Source: Treponema sp.
Lineage (GTDB): Bacteria; Spirochaetota; Spirochaetia; Treponematales; Treponemataceae
Length of the DNA stretch: 25,305 nt
Assembly: GCA_016297405.1 (NCBI GenBank)
Contig: JAEDGP010000027.1
Span: 1-25,305 of the forward strand
Reading direction: 5' to 3'
Below the pieces are notes generated by a model. That model searched no databases and was not told the origin of the DNA. It saw only the letters and a program-made list of their open reading frames with translations. The position numbers and the translations under genes are program-made. The number at the start of each line of letters is the position of its first letter. The stretch's first letter is position 1. Of this stretch, positions 14,232 to 21,979 are shown in pieces.

Positions 14232-15281
14232 ATGTATTTATTGGTTGCCAGACAGTTAGTCATTATGTTGCTTATTGCAACTGCAGGTTTTTGTGTTTCG
14301 AAATTCTTTAAATTTGGAAACAGGGAACAGAAATTTGTCAGCAAAACTTTGCTGTATTTTGTGAATCCTGCCCTTATAATCACAAAATTTAATGGGCAGA
14401 CTTTCCAGGTACAGCTTTTGGAAAATCTTGGAATAATGGTTTTGGTTTCATTTGTGGCGCATGTTGCTCTTACAGTTGTTGCACTTGTGTTTGTCAGATC
14501 GAAAAACGCAGAAGCTAAGGAACTTGATGCCATTGACAGACTTGGAATTGTGTTTACAAATTGCGCATTCATCGGCATTCCACTTATTGAAGGTGCATTT
14601 GGCGATCTTCCTAATAATGGAGGCCAAAATGCTATTTTTTACCTTTTAGGGTATGTGATTGTTTTTAACATATATCTGTGGACTTTTGGTATAAAGATGT
14701 TTGGCGGAAAAATTAATTTTCTGAAAGTGATTACGAATCCAAATATAGTGTCCGTAATTGCCGGGGTTTGTCTTTTCTGTGCTCCTTTTGAACTTCCTCA
14801 AATCATTGCAAAGCCTGTGGAATATATTGGTGAAATGACAGTGGGAATGTCAATGCTGTTGTTAGGAATGCTTTTTGCAAATTACGGAAAAAGCGAAGAA
14901 CCTGAAAACGCTTTAGAGAATAATTGTTTAAAAAGTAGTTTTGATGACGATTCCAGTTCTGCTGTAAAAAACAAAAAAACGGGCAAAAAATATTTTGGAC
15001 GAGTGGCAAAAGTTTGTCTTTTGCGCTGTATTGTATCTCCTTGTTTTGCATTCCTTTTTGTGCTTCTTTTTGCAAAAGTTTTTGGATGGGTGGAAGATAT
15101 TCGTCTTATGAGCTATGTGATTCTGATATGCGTTCTTTGCCCTATTGGAATGAGTGTTTCAAGTTTTGCTGTTCTTTTCAACAAGGACGAATCCTATTCG
15201 GGATTGACTGTGCTTGCCACAAGTGCTTTGTGTGTTGTTACGATTCCTGCCGCAATTGCTGCAGCTGAAATGATTTATTAA
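14232..15281 (+). CDS. AEC (auxin efflux carrier)-family transporter
   Basis: A 349-residue, strongly hydrophobic protein with about ten membrane segments in two five-helix halves joined by a charged loop near residues 220-258. The first helix, the VNPALIITKF segment near residues 46-55 and FTNCAFIGIP near 110-119 match the bacterial AEC family, which exports or exchanges small organic acids such as malate or malonate. The substrate cannot be assigned. The start at 14232 is placed by the promoter and the first membrane helix; a TTG at 14193 would add 13 residues coming from the promoter. It precedes the DUF4954 gene by 16 nt and is probably co-transcribed with it. Confidence 0.85.
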   Translation: MYLLVARQLVIMLLIATAGFCVSKFFKFGNREQKFVSKTLLYFVNPALIITKFNGQTFQVQLLENLGIMVLVSFVAHVALTVVALVFVRSKNAEAKELDAIDRLGIVFTNCAFIGIPLIEGAFGDLPNNGGQNAIFYLLGYVIVFNIYLWTFGIKMFGGKINFLKVITNPNIVSVIAGVCLFCAPFELPQIIAKPVEYIGEMTVGMSMLLLGMLFANYGKSEEPENALENNCLKSSFDDDSSSAVKNKKTGKKYFGRVAKVCLLRCIVSPCFAFLFVLLFAKVFGWVEDIRLMSYVILICVLCPIGMSVSSFAVLFNKDESYSGLTVLATSALCVVTIPAAIAAAEMIY

Positions 15282-15297
15282 ACGATAAGGAAAATTT

Positions 15298-17472
15298 ATG
15301 CCAAGCCTGACATTGATTGATTCATCTCAATTTCATGTGGATATTCCAAAAGAGTTGTATGAAGGTCACCGGCATCTTACCGCCGAAGAAATAAAGATTC
15401 TGGTTTCAAATGGAAATACTAGCGAGGATTCGGCCTGGCTTAATGTCCTTGTTTCTGACGGAAAAGGTTTGTTCGATGCAAACTTGATTTCCCACACAAG
15501 ATTTTGCGGTTATGTAGTGTTGGGCAGGCTTGTAAAGGCAAAACTTAAGTATCACAGTCTTGAGCTTGAAACTGGCATTCACAATTCCAGACTTTCCAAT
15601 GTGGTTACCGGAAATGATGACGTAATTGAAAACGTGTCCTATCTGGAAAACTACAGGCTTGGCGACCGCGTTATGCTTTTCAATGTGCAGGAAATAAGCT
15701 GCAGAACAAATGCGAAGTTTGGAAACGGTGTTCTGATGGAAGGCGAAAGCGAATCAAAACGGATTTGTATTGGTGTGGCTAATGAAAATGATGGACGCGC
15801 GATTTTTCCTTTTGAATCTATGATACCTTCTGATGCTTATCTTTGGTCACACTATAGAGATGATAAAAAAGTTCTGGAATGTTTTAAGGACATGGTTCAA
15901 AAGGAATTTTTGCGAACTTCAGTTTCTTATGGAACCATTGGAAGAGATTGTGTCATAAAAAACACTGCAATCATTAAAGATGCGAAGATTGGTGAATGCG
16001 CATATATTAAGGGTGCCTTCAAGCTAAAAAACGTTACCATTTTTTCTGATGAAGATGCCGTAAGTCAGATTGGCGAAGGCGTAGAAATGGTAAATGGAAT
16101 CATGGGAGAGGGGAGTCACGTTTTTTATCAGGCGGTTGCGGTTCGCTTTGTAATTGGCAAAAACTGTCAGCTCAAGTATGGTGCAAGACTTTTGAACTCT
16201 GTGCTTGGTGATAATTCTACCGTTTCCTGCTGTGAACTTTTGAACAATTTGATTTTTCCGTTCCATGAACAGCATCATAATTCATCGTTTCTTATTGCTA
16301 CTACTGTTGGAGGACAGTCCAATATTGCTGCAGGTGCAACAATTGGAAGCAATCATAATTCCAGAAGTCCTGATGGCGAAATTTTTGCTGGTCGCGGATT
16401 TTGGCCTGGGCTTTGCAGTGATTTCAAACATAACAGCCGGTTTGCGTCCTTTGTGCTTGCTTCAAAAGGATCCTATCAAAACGAGCTGGATGTAATGTAT
16501 CCGTTTTGTCTGCTTTCTCCAGGTGAAAAATGCGGAAGTCCTGTAAATATTGTGCCCGCCTGGTGGTTTTTGCATGACATGTTTGCAATTGTACGTAATA
16601 AATATAAATTTGCTAAACGTGATAAGCGCTTTCATAAAGTGCAGATAATCGAAACAAATCCTTTTGCACCGGATACCATTCAGGAAGTGCTTGCTGCAAT
16701 TAACCGCCTGATTTCATTGACTGCAGATAATCTTGAAACCCTTGATAAACAGGCTTTTTTGAAATGCGGCTCGAAAGAAGAACTTTTACAGGCGGGAAAA
16801 GATTTTCTTCATCATAATGAAAACCTTAAATTTTGTGTTTTTGATCCTTTGGTGCAAAAAAAATATGGTGCAGAAATCTACAAGCCTGCAAAAGGTTATA
16901 AGATGTATCGCAAAATCACAAAATATTTTGCTTCCGCAACGCTTATTGAATGGTGTAATCAAAACAATAAGCAGGTTTTGGAGCGCACTGATATCCAGCA
17001 CATTCAATCTATTCCTCTTTATACAAAGTGGGAAAATGTAGGCGGCCAGATAATTCCTGTGCAGAAAGTGCAAGATCTTTTTGAATCGATAAAAAACGGA
17101 AATATAAGTGATTGGCATCAGGTTCATGAATTCTACAGAGAATGCGAAAACCATTATCTTGAATGGAAGGCAAGGTATTCCCTTTATCTTTTGGAATTCC
17201 TTTATTCATGTAAAATCGAAGATTTTACAAAAAAAAATTATGCAAATCTGATTGCTGATGTGACTTTAATTTCCGATGAGCTTTACAATTCATCCATTTC
17301 TTCAAGGGAAAAAGATTTTACAGACTATTACCGCTGCATGACTTACAGAAATGTGGAAGAAATGGAAGAGGTTGTAGGAACGCTTAAGGGAAATGACTTT
17401 CTTCAGACTTTGGAACACGATACTAAGTTCTTTAACGAAAAACTTAAGGTTGTATTCAAGGAACTGTACTGA
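15298..17472 (+). CDS. DUF4954 family protein with left-handed beta-helix repeats
   Basis: A 724-residue protein of unknown function that I recognise as DUF4954, a family I know from Spirochaetes and Bacteroidetes. Residues about 75-400 contain many short turns of the hexapeptide (LbetaH) kind, for example IGRDCVIKNTAIIKDAKIGE and the following strands, as in acyl- and nucleotidyltransferases. The most distinctive block is TIGSNHNSRSPDGEIFAGRGFWPG near residues 350-373, with clustered His, Asn, Arg and Trp suggesting a ligand site. The last 200 residues are helical. No signal peptide or membrane segment is seen, so it is probably cytoplasmic. SD AAGGA at 15287-15291. It may act on a sugar-nucleotide-type substrate, but this is only analogy. 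Confidence 0.8.
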   Translation: MPSLTLIDSSQFHVDIPKELYEGHRHLTAEEIKILVSNGNTSEDSAWLNVLVSDGKGLFDANLISHTRFCGYVVLGRLVKAKLKYHSLELETGIHNSRLSNVVTGNDDVIENVSYLENYRLGDRVMLFNVQEISCRTNAKFGNGVLMEGESESKRICIGVANENDGRAIFPFESMIPSDAYLWSHYRDDKKVLECFKDMVQKEFLRTSVSYGTIGRDCVIKNTAIIKDAKIGECAYIKGAFKLKNVTIFSDEDAVSQIGEGVEMVNGIMGEGSHVFYQAVAVRFVIGKNCQLKYGARLLNSVLGDNSTVSCCELLNNLIFPFHEQHHNSSFLIATTVGGQSNIAAGATIGSNHNSRSPDGEIFAGRGFWPGLCSDFKHNSRFASFVLASKGSYQNELDVMYPFCLLSPGEKCGSPVNIVPAWWFLHDMFAIVRNKYKFAKRDKRFHKVQIIETNPFAPDTIQEVLAAINRLISLTADNLETLDKQAFLKCGSKEELLQAGKDFLHHNENLKFCVFDPLVQKKYGAEIYKPAKGYKMYRKITKYFASATLIEWCNQNNKQVLERTDIQHIQSIPLYTKWENVGGQIIPVQKVQDLFESIKNGNISDWHQVHEFYRECENHYLEWKARYSLYLLEFLYSCKIEDFTKKNYANLIADVTLISDELYNSSISSREKDFTDYYRCMTYRNVEEMEEVVGTLKGNDFLQTLEHDTKFFNEKLKVVFKELY

Positions 17473-17502
17473 TTCCATAGGATTTCAACCTGATTAGCAG
17501 AA

Positions 17503-17586
17503 GGTTTTATGTGTATACCTGGGTGGGTGCTCTCGCATAAAACTCCCTGGCGCTGTTACTACTGTCCTTGTTTCACTGCACAAGGG
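17503..17586. other. Convergent intergenic region with two inverted repeats
   Basis: Between the convergent DUF4954 and COG2426 genes, GTTTTATG (17504-17511) pairs with CATAAAAC (17536-17543), and CCTTGT (17566-17571) pairs with ACAAGG (17580-17585). Neither has a proper T-run on either strand, so no convincing terminator was found for either gene. The stretch looks more GC-rich than the intergenic DNA around it and might be a fragment of an interspersed repeat. Confidence 0.35.
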
Positions 17587-17621
17587 TTTCTGCGTACATG
17601 GATTTTTTGCTACGAACCCGC

Positions 17622-18092
17622 TCATAAAGAAATTGCGGCAAGTACTCCAAGGCTTATGAGCATCATTATGATACCTGCTAAAAGCACGCCGGCCATAACC
17701 GCAAAGACTGTCTTTTTGAATTCTATTTTCAAAAGGCTTGCGGCTAATGTTCCAGTCCAGGCTCCAGTTCCTGGTAATGGAATGCCAACAAACAGGAATA
17801 AAGCTACAAAAAGACCTCGGCCTGCTTTTTCTTCAAGTTTCTGGCCGGCTTTTGTCCCTTTGTTCAAAAAGAAGGTGCACAGCTTTCCGATGATTCTTTT
17901 GTCCTGTCCCCATTGCAAAAATCGTCTTGCAAAAAGGTAGATGAAAGGGACTGGAATCATGTTTCCGATAATCGCAACAATGTATGAAGGAACTACTGGC
18001 AGATTCCAGGCTTGAGAAAAAGGAATGGCGCCGCGAATTTCAATGAGCGGAACCATAGATATGAGCATGATGTAAATGTAGTGAACAAGCAT
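17622..18092 (-). CDS. Small membrane protein, COG2426 (putative small multidrug export) family
   Basis: A 156-residue integral membrane protein with about four hydrophobic segments and the two family motifs: PLIEIRGAIP near residues 15-24 and GIPLPGTGAWTG near 103-114, which probably form re-entrant loops. The family is annotated as small multidrug export proteins, and its fold resembles the DedA/SNARE-associated group; real substrates are unknown. The start ATG (18092-18090) lies 11 nt after the phosphatase stop, and an AGGA SD overlaps that stop codon. It is the last gene of a minus-strand operon. No clear terminator follows. Confidence 0.82.
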   Translation of the reverse strand: MLVHYIYIMLISMVPLIEIRGAIPFSQAWNLPVVPSYIVAIIGNMIPVPFIYLFARRFLQWGQDKRIIGKLCTFFLNKGTKAGQKLEEKAGRGLFVALFLFVGIPLPGTGAWTGTLAASLLKIEFKKTVFAVMAGVLLAGIIMMLISLGVLAAISL

Positions 18093-18103
18093 GAGTTTCT
18101 GTC

Positions 18104-18556
18104 CTAAGATTTGAGTTTTTCAAGAAGGGCAGTGCAGCCTTCTATTATGTCGTCAAAAGTCCTGTCAAAATTTCCTGTATACCATGGGTCGGCAATGTCC
18201 CGGTCTTTTCCGGCATAGGTGAGCAAAAGCTTTACTTTTTCATCTGGATCTTTGTTCCATTCCCTTTCCATGTAGAAAAGGTTCTCTACGTCCATACCAA
18301 TAAGCAAATCGTAGTTCTGATAATCCGAAGCTGTGATTTTGCGGGCTTTTCGTTTTGAAAAGGGAATGCCTTTGCTTGTAAGCTTTTGCTTTGAGCCTGG
18401 GTGCATGTCGTTGCCGATTTCTTCGCTGCTTGTGGCAGCAGAATCAATCTGGAACTGGTCTTCAAGGCCGGCTTTTTTTACAAGGTCTTTCATTACGAAT
18501 TCTGCCATAGGAGAGCGACAGATGTTTCCGTGACATACAAAAAGAATGCGTTTCAT
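18104..18556 (-). CDS. Low-molecular-weight protein tyrosine phosphatase
   Basis: 150 residues with the full LMW-PTP signature at the N-terminus: CHGNICRS at residues 8-15 (nucleophile Cys8, phosphate-binding Arg14) and the general-acid loop DPWY at 123-126. Length and start agree with the family. The frame stays open upstream, but those residues come from the preceding gene. Its ATG shares one base with the TAA of the ATPase/cNMP gene, so the two are translationally coupled; GGGAAG upstream serves as SD. In bacteria such enzymes dephosphorylate tyrosine kinases or, in some cases, arginine-phosphorylated proteins. Coupling to an RsbW-like gene suggests a phospho-signalling role here. Confidence 0.93.
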   Translation of the reverse strand: MKRILFVCHGNICRSPMAEFVMKDLVKKAGLEDQFQIDSAATSSEEIGNDMHPGSKQKLTSKGIPFSKRKARKITASDYQNYDLLIGMDVENLFYMEREWNKDPDEKVKLLLTYAGKDRDIADPWYTGNFDRTFDDIIEGCTALLEKLKS

Positions 18557-19863
18557 TAGTTTTCTTCCCTGATTTTTTTGAGTTCGTTTTTGGCTTCGAT
18601 TGTGGCTTTTGTCTGGCGGACCAGACGCTGGGCAAGCATCTTGCTTAAGAAAATGCCATAGTGAGGATTCTTTCTGATAAGCACCAGAAAATCTGCTTTC
18701 TGCAGCTTGATGACTTTGCATTCGCCTACGGCAAGAATTGTAGCTGTTCTTCGGTCATTCAGAAGGAATGCCATTTCTCCAATGAAAAGATCGTTTGGAG
18801 TTAGGACAGTTGTAAGTTTGTTGTTTACATATACGGCAAATCTTCCAGAAATTATGAAGAACAGGTCATTTGACATTTCACCTTCCCGGCAAACAACCTG
18901 TTTGTCTTTGTAGGTAATTGACTGAAATGGCTGCATGATTTCAGGAATCGAGCTGGTCTGGTTCTTCAGGTTTTGGATTGTAAAGCTTACTTCATTTCCT
19001 TTTTCATTGTAAGTCAAGGTTTGCACAAGCTGCCGGCTCATGCTGATTCCACGGCCATGCATTTCATTGTCATCAGTCTTTGCTTCAAGCATCTTTCGCC
19101 AGTCAAAACCATCCCCATCATCCTTGATGGTAAATCGGGATATTGTCTTTTCAATGCTGTAAGTGATATGAACCTTACGGTTTGCAATTTCTGGATTCCG
19201 TGCTTTTTTCTGGATGAAATCAATCATGTCGCCGCCAGTCAGAAGAAAGTCGGATTTTTCTTGATATGAAATTCCAAGGTTTCCATGTTCCACTGCATTT
19301 GTAAGAAGTTCGCTGAAAGTCATCTGAAGGTTAAAGCGATCATCTCCACTGATTCTGTTGGTGTTATAAAGATAGCTTACAAGAAAATTTGAATAGAATC
19401 TCATGTCCAGAGGGTCATTTCCACATATGAAAGTGCCGCTTTCCTGGCCGCCAACAACATCCCTCATACCGCGGTTAAAAAGGAACTGCTGGTTCTGCCA
19501 AAGAATTCTAAGAACTCGTGTAAAATGTTCGGAAAAACTTCTTACGGTCTGGATTGTAAGCATGTTCAAATCTTTTCGCTCTTCCAGTTCGCAAACCTGA
19601 TCCTGGTCGCGGCAAACGGCAATAACGCCGCCATAATGAAGCCAAGTATCTTTGTTGATTGCGTCAATGATGGTGTCGCAATTCACATCAGCAGAAGAAA
19701 AATCCAGAACTTTTATTTCAGGAAGTTCATAATCGATATAGTGAATGACCTCATTTGTATCAGAAAGAAATTCAGCCGCAAAATAGGAGCTGTAAAGCTT
19801 ACATGCATACTGAACCGTATCTATTACCTTTTGGTTTGTTGAGGCGGTTAAAATTTTTTTCAT
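18556..19863 (-). CDS. Pseudoreceiver / RsbW-type ATPase / cNMP-binding fusion protein
   Basis: A 435-residue three-part signalling protein. Residues 1-125 resemble a response-regulator receiver fold with an aspartate at 54 (KVLDFSS) but lack the usual acidic pair after strand 1, so phosphorylation is doubtful. Residues about 150-300 are a GHKL ATPase of the RsbW/SpoIIAB kind: N-box SELLTNAVEHGN (Glu185, Asn189), DDGDGF (248-253) and HGRG (269-272). Residues about 310-430 are a cyclic-nucleotide-binding domain (FIGEMAFLLNDRRTATI, 360-376). No histidine-kinase dimerisation domain is present, so it probably acts as a serine kinase or partner-switching protein controlled by cAMP or a similar ligand. 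ATG 19863 follows a GGGAGA SD; an upstream TTG at 19878 overlaps that SD. Confidence 0.85.
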   Translation of the reverse strand: MKKILTASTNQKVIDTVQYACKLYSSYFAAEFLSDTNEVIHYIDYELPEIKVLDFSSADVNCDTIIDAINKDTWLHYGGVIAVCRDQDQVCELEERKDLNMLTIQTVRSFSEHFTRVLRILWQNQQFLFNRGMRDVVGGQESGTFICGNDPLDMRFYSNFLVSYLYNTNRISGDDRFNLQMTFSELLTNAVEHGNLGISYQEKSDFLLTGGDMIDFIQKKARNPEIANRKVHITYSIEKTISRFTIKDDGDGFDWRKMLEAKTDDNEMHGRGISMSRQLVQTLTYNEKGNEVSFTIQNLKNQTSSIPEIMQPFQSITYKDKQVVCREGEMSNDLFFIISGRFAVYVNNKLTTVLTPNDLFIGEMAFLLNDRRTATILAVGECKVIKLQKADFLVLIRKNPHYGIFLSKMLAQRLVRQTKATIEAKNELKKIREEN

Positions 19864-19920
19864 TTTCTGTTCTCCCAAAAAAAAGCCGGATTGTTTTCTA
19901 AAATCTTATTTTATCGAAAA

Positions 19921-21831
19921 TTACAGTTTTATTACATAGGATTTTTTTGGGGGAACAGTTAAAACCAGAAATCCGTCCTGAATCTGGCCAGCAAATTGTT
20001 CACCAAAAACATCGTTTGCTGATAAAGTGGCGTTATGGATTTTGCTTCCAAATGCAAAAAGGGGCAGTTTTACAATTCGTTCTGAATCATCATTTGAACA
20101 AACTGTAAAAATTGCTTCATCTTCAGTCCATCTTGCAAAAGCAAATACATAATCCTTTTTCCAAAGCACTTTGAAGCCGCCGTCTTTCAACGATGTGGAA
20201 GAAGTCTTGAGCTTGCATAAAGTCTGATAGAACTTATAGCGATCTATTTCTTCGATATTGCTGTTCCAAGGCATTGGATAACGGCAACCTTCAATATCCT
20301 GTGTTCGTCCATCAATCTGGGCTTCGTCGCCATAATACATGTTTGTGCAGCCTGGCAAAGTGAAGATCATGGATATGGCACCTTTGTACATGTCATCGCT
20401 AATATTTTTATCATTGTGAAGCCTTGGAACATCATGACTGTCAATCAAATTGAACTGCCAGTAGCGAAGAGCAGAAGGAATGCGGCTAAGCCAGCTTTCA
20501 ATGCGCTCTGCCAGATCCAAAGCCGTCATCTTGTATTTTACGCAGGCGATGGAAGGTTCTTTGCCAAAAAACAAATCTTTCTGCCCATAGAACTGGCGAA
20601 TGGGGCGGCAAGATCCGTAATAGTTCATCTGGGAATCCCATTCATTTCCGTTCAAAAATTCTGCGCAATCAGACCAGTCTTCTGCAAGAATATAAGGATC
20701 ATTCCCTGTTTCCTTGATGCTTTTACGAATCTCTGGCCATACTTGGTGATGCAGCTGAATCAAATCGTTTCTGGCCATTACGTCAGCAACGTCAAATCTC
20801 CAGCCATCTATGCAGTAAGGTGGTGAAAGCCATTTTTTTACCAATGAATCTTTTGACTTGTAAAGTTTTTGGCGAAGTTTTTCGCTTGTATAATTCAAAG
20901 TCGGCAAAGTGGGAACGTCAAACCATGCCTTGTAGCTGCCGTCTTTGTTGAAAAAATAATATTCCCGCTCTTCGCTTTGAGGATTGTTATATGCACCTTC
21001 CTTTTTATCAAAGAAAACACCTTCTTTATTGAACCATTTGTTTGCTGTTCCGGTGTGGTTGATTGAAACGTCCAGAATGATTTTTATGCCGTTTTCATGA
21101 AGCTTTTTGCAAAGCTCTTCAAGTGCTTTGTTTCCGCCAAAATGGGGATCAACCTGAAAATAATCCAGACAGTCATATTTGTGGACTGTGGCACCGTAAA
21201 AAATCGGATTCAGATAAATTGCATTTACTCCAAGCTTCTTCAGATACGGAATTTTTTCCGTGATTCCTTCCAGGTCGCCACCATAAAAATCCAGACAGTG
21301 GGCTTTTTCATAAGGTTCAGGAACGCTCTGCCAATTCTTTACTTTCTGGCAAGGAAAACCGTCGAAAGTGTATTCACCGTCTTTTACATCGTTTTCAGGA
21401 TTGCCATTGCAAAAGCGTTCAGGGAAAATCTGATAGAAAACCGTGCTTTTTACCCATTCAGGCAACTGCAGGTCAGTGATAATGCGAAAATTTGATTCAA
21501 GGCTTTGCAAAACTGTTGAAAGACCTTTCTGGTTATAATAAAAAATTTTGTCTTCAGTTAAAATAAAAAACTGATAGGAAAATTCGTCTTCAAAAATCGT
21601 GACAGGGCATTCGTAACGATCAAGGCCATTTTTACAGGATGATTTTTTCATTTCAAAAGGCCGCTCAATACCATTGTGTTTGCCGGTCAGAAAAATCTTT
21701 GTCACAGGGCTGCCACTTGCCACTTGCAAAGAAATTGTAATTTTTTCCCCTTTTTTTGGTGTGGGGTTGCTCACAAAATATGGGGATCCGTCGCTATAAA
21801 TGCTTTCAAGCCAATTTTCTGTAATATTCAT
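19921..21831 (-). CDS. GH13 alpha-glucan hydrolase, neopullulanase/cyclomaltodextrinase-like
   Basis: A 636-residue enzyme with an N-terminal beta-sandwich like CBM34 (about 1-120), a (beta/alpha)8 barrel and a C-terminal beta domain. The GH13 regions are intact: DVSINH (254-259), GWRFD (343-347, nucleophile Asp347), ILAEDW (381-386, acid/base Glu384) and LIDSHD (462-467, transition-state Asp467). There is no signal peptide, so it should act inside the cell on imported maltodextrins, cyclodextrins or pullulan fragments. Region III reads AEDW where neopullulanases usually have GEIW or GEVW. The start is fixed by a TATAAT 6 nt upstream. A 57-nt gap leads to the signalling operon, which may be read from the same promoter. 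Confidence 0.9.
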   Translation of the reverse strand: MNITENWLESIYSDGSPYFVSNPTPKKGEKITISLQVASGSPVTKIFLTGKHNGIERPFEMKKSSCKNGLDRYECPVTIFEDEFSYQFFILTEDKIFYYNQKGLSTVLQSLESNFRIITDLQLPEWVKSTVFYQIFPERFCNGNPENDVKDGEYTFDGFPCQKVKNWQSVPEPYEKAHCLDFYGGDLEGITEKIPYLKKLGVNAIYLNPIFYGATVHKYDCLDYFQVDPHFGGNKALEELCKKLHENGIKIILDVSINHTGTANKWFNKEGVFFDKKEGAYNNPQSEEREYYFFNKDGSYKAWFDVPTLPTLNYTSEKLRQKLYKSKDSLVKKWLSPPYCIDGWRFDVADVMARNDLIQLHHQVWPEIRKSIKETGNDPYILAEDWSDCAEFLNGNEWDSQMNYYGSCRPIRQFYGQKDLFFGKEPSIACVKYKMTALDLAERIESWLSRIPSALRYWQFNLIDSHDVPRLHNDKNISDDMYKGAISMIFTLPGCTNMYYGDEAQIDGRTQDIEGCRYPMPWNSNIEEIDRYKFYQTLCKLKTSSTSLKDGGFKVLWKKDYVFAFARWTEDEAIFTVCSNDDSERIVKLPLFAFGSKIHNATLSANDVFGEQFAGQIQDGFLVLTVPPKKSYVIKL

Positions 21832-21837
21832 GAAACC

Positions 21838-21843
21838 ATTATA
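21838..21843 (-). promoter_or_regulatory. -10 element of the GH13 gene, predicted leaderless
   Basis: On the minus strand a perfect TATAAT (21843 to 21838) ends 6 nt before the ATG at 21831. No SD is present. The -35 position at 17-bp spacing reads CCCACA (21866 to 21861), a poor match, and overlaps the nearby inverted repeat. Confidence 0.6.
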
Positions 21844-21855
21844 ACACAGGTTATT

Positions 21856-21888
21856 CGGTTTGTGGGCGTAAATGAAATCTCCAAACCG
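21856..21888. repeat. Inverted repeat at the GH13 promoter
   Basis: CGGTTTG (21856-21862) and CAAACCG (21882-21888) are perfect 7-bp inverted repeats with a 19-bp spacer, placed over and just upstream of the predicted -35 of the GH13 gene. This could be an operator for a sugar-responsive regulator, or a stem-loop ending the ddc transcript (no T-run follows). No regulator gene is adjacent. Confidence 0.4.
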
Positions 21889-21979
21889 GCCATTACAAAG
21901 CTCGCCTCATTCGGCTTGTCTTGCTTCGCACCTTTTCAAGTCCGGCACAGAAATTTGCGGCAGAACTTTTGTGGTTTGC

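Noticed and set aside
17509..17940. A 143-codon + strand open frame over the COG2426 gene
   Set aside because: It is the antisense shadow of a well-supported membrane protein gene, and its start lies in the intergenic repeat.
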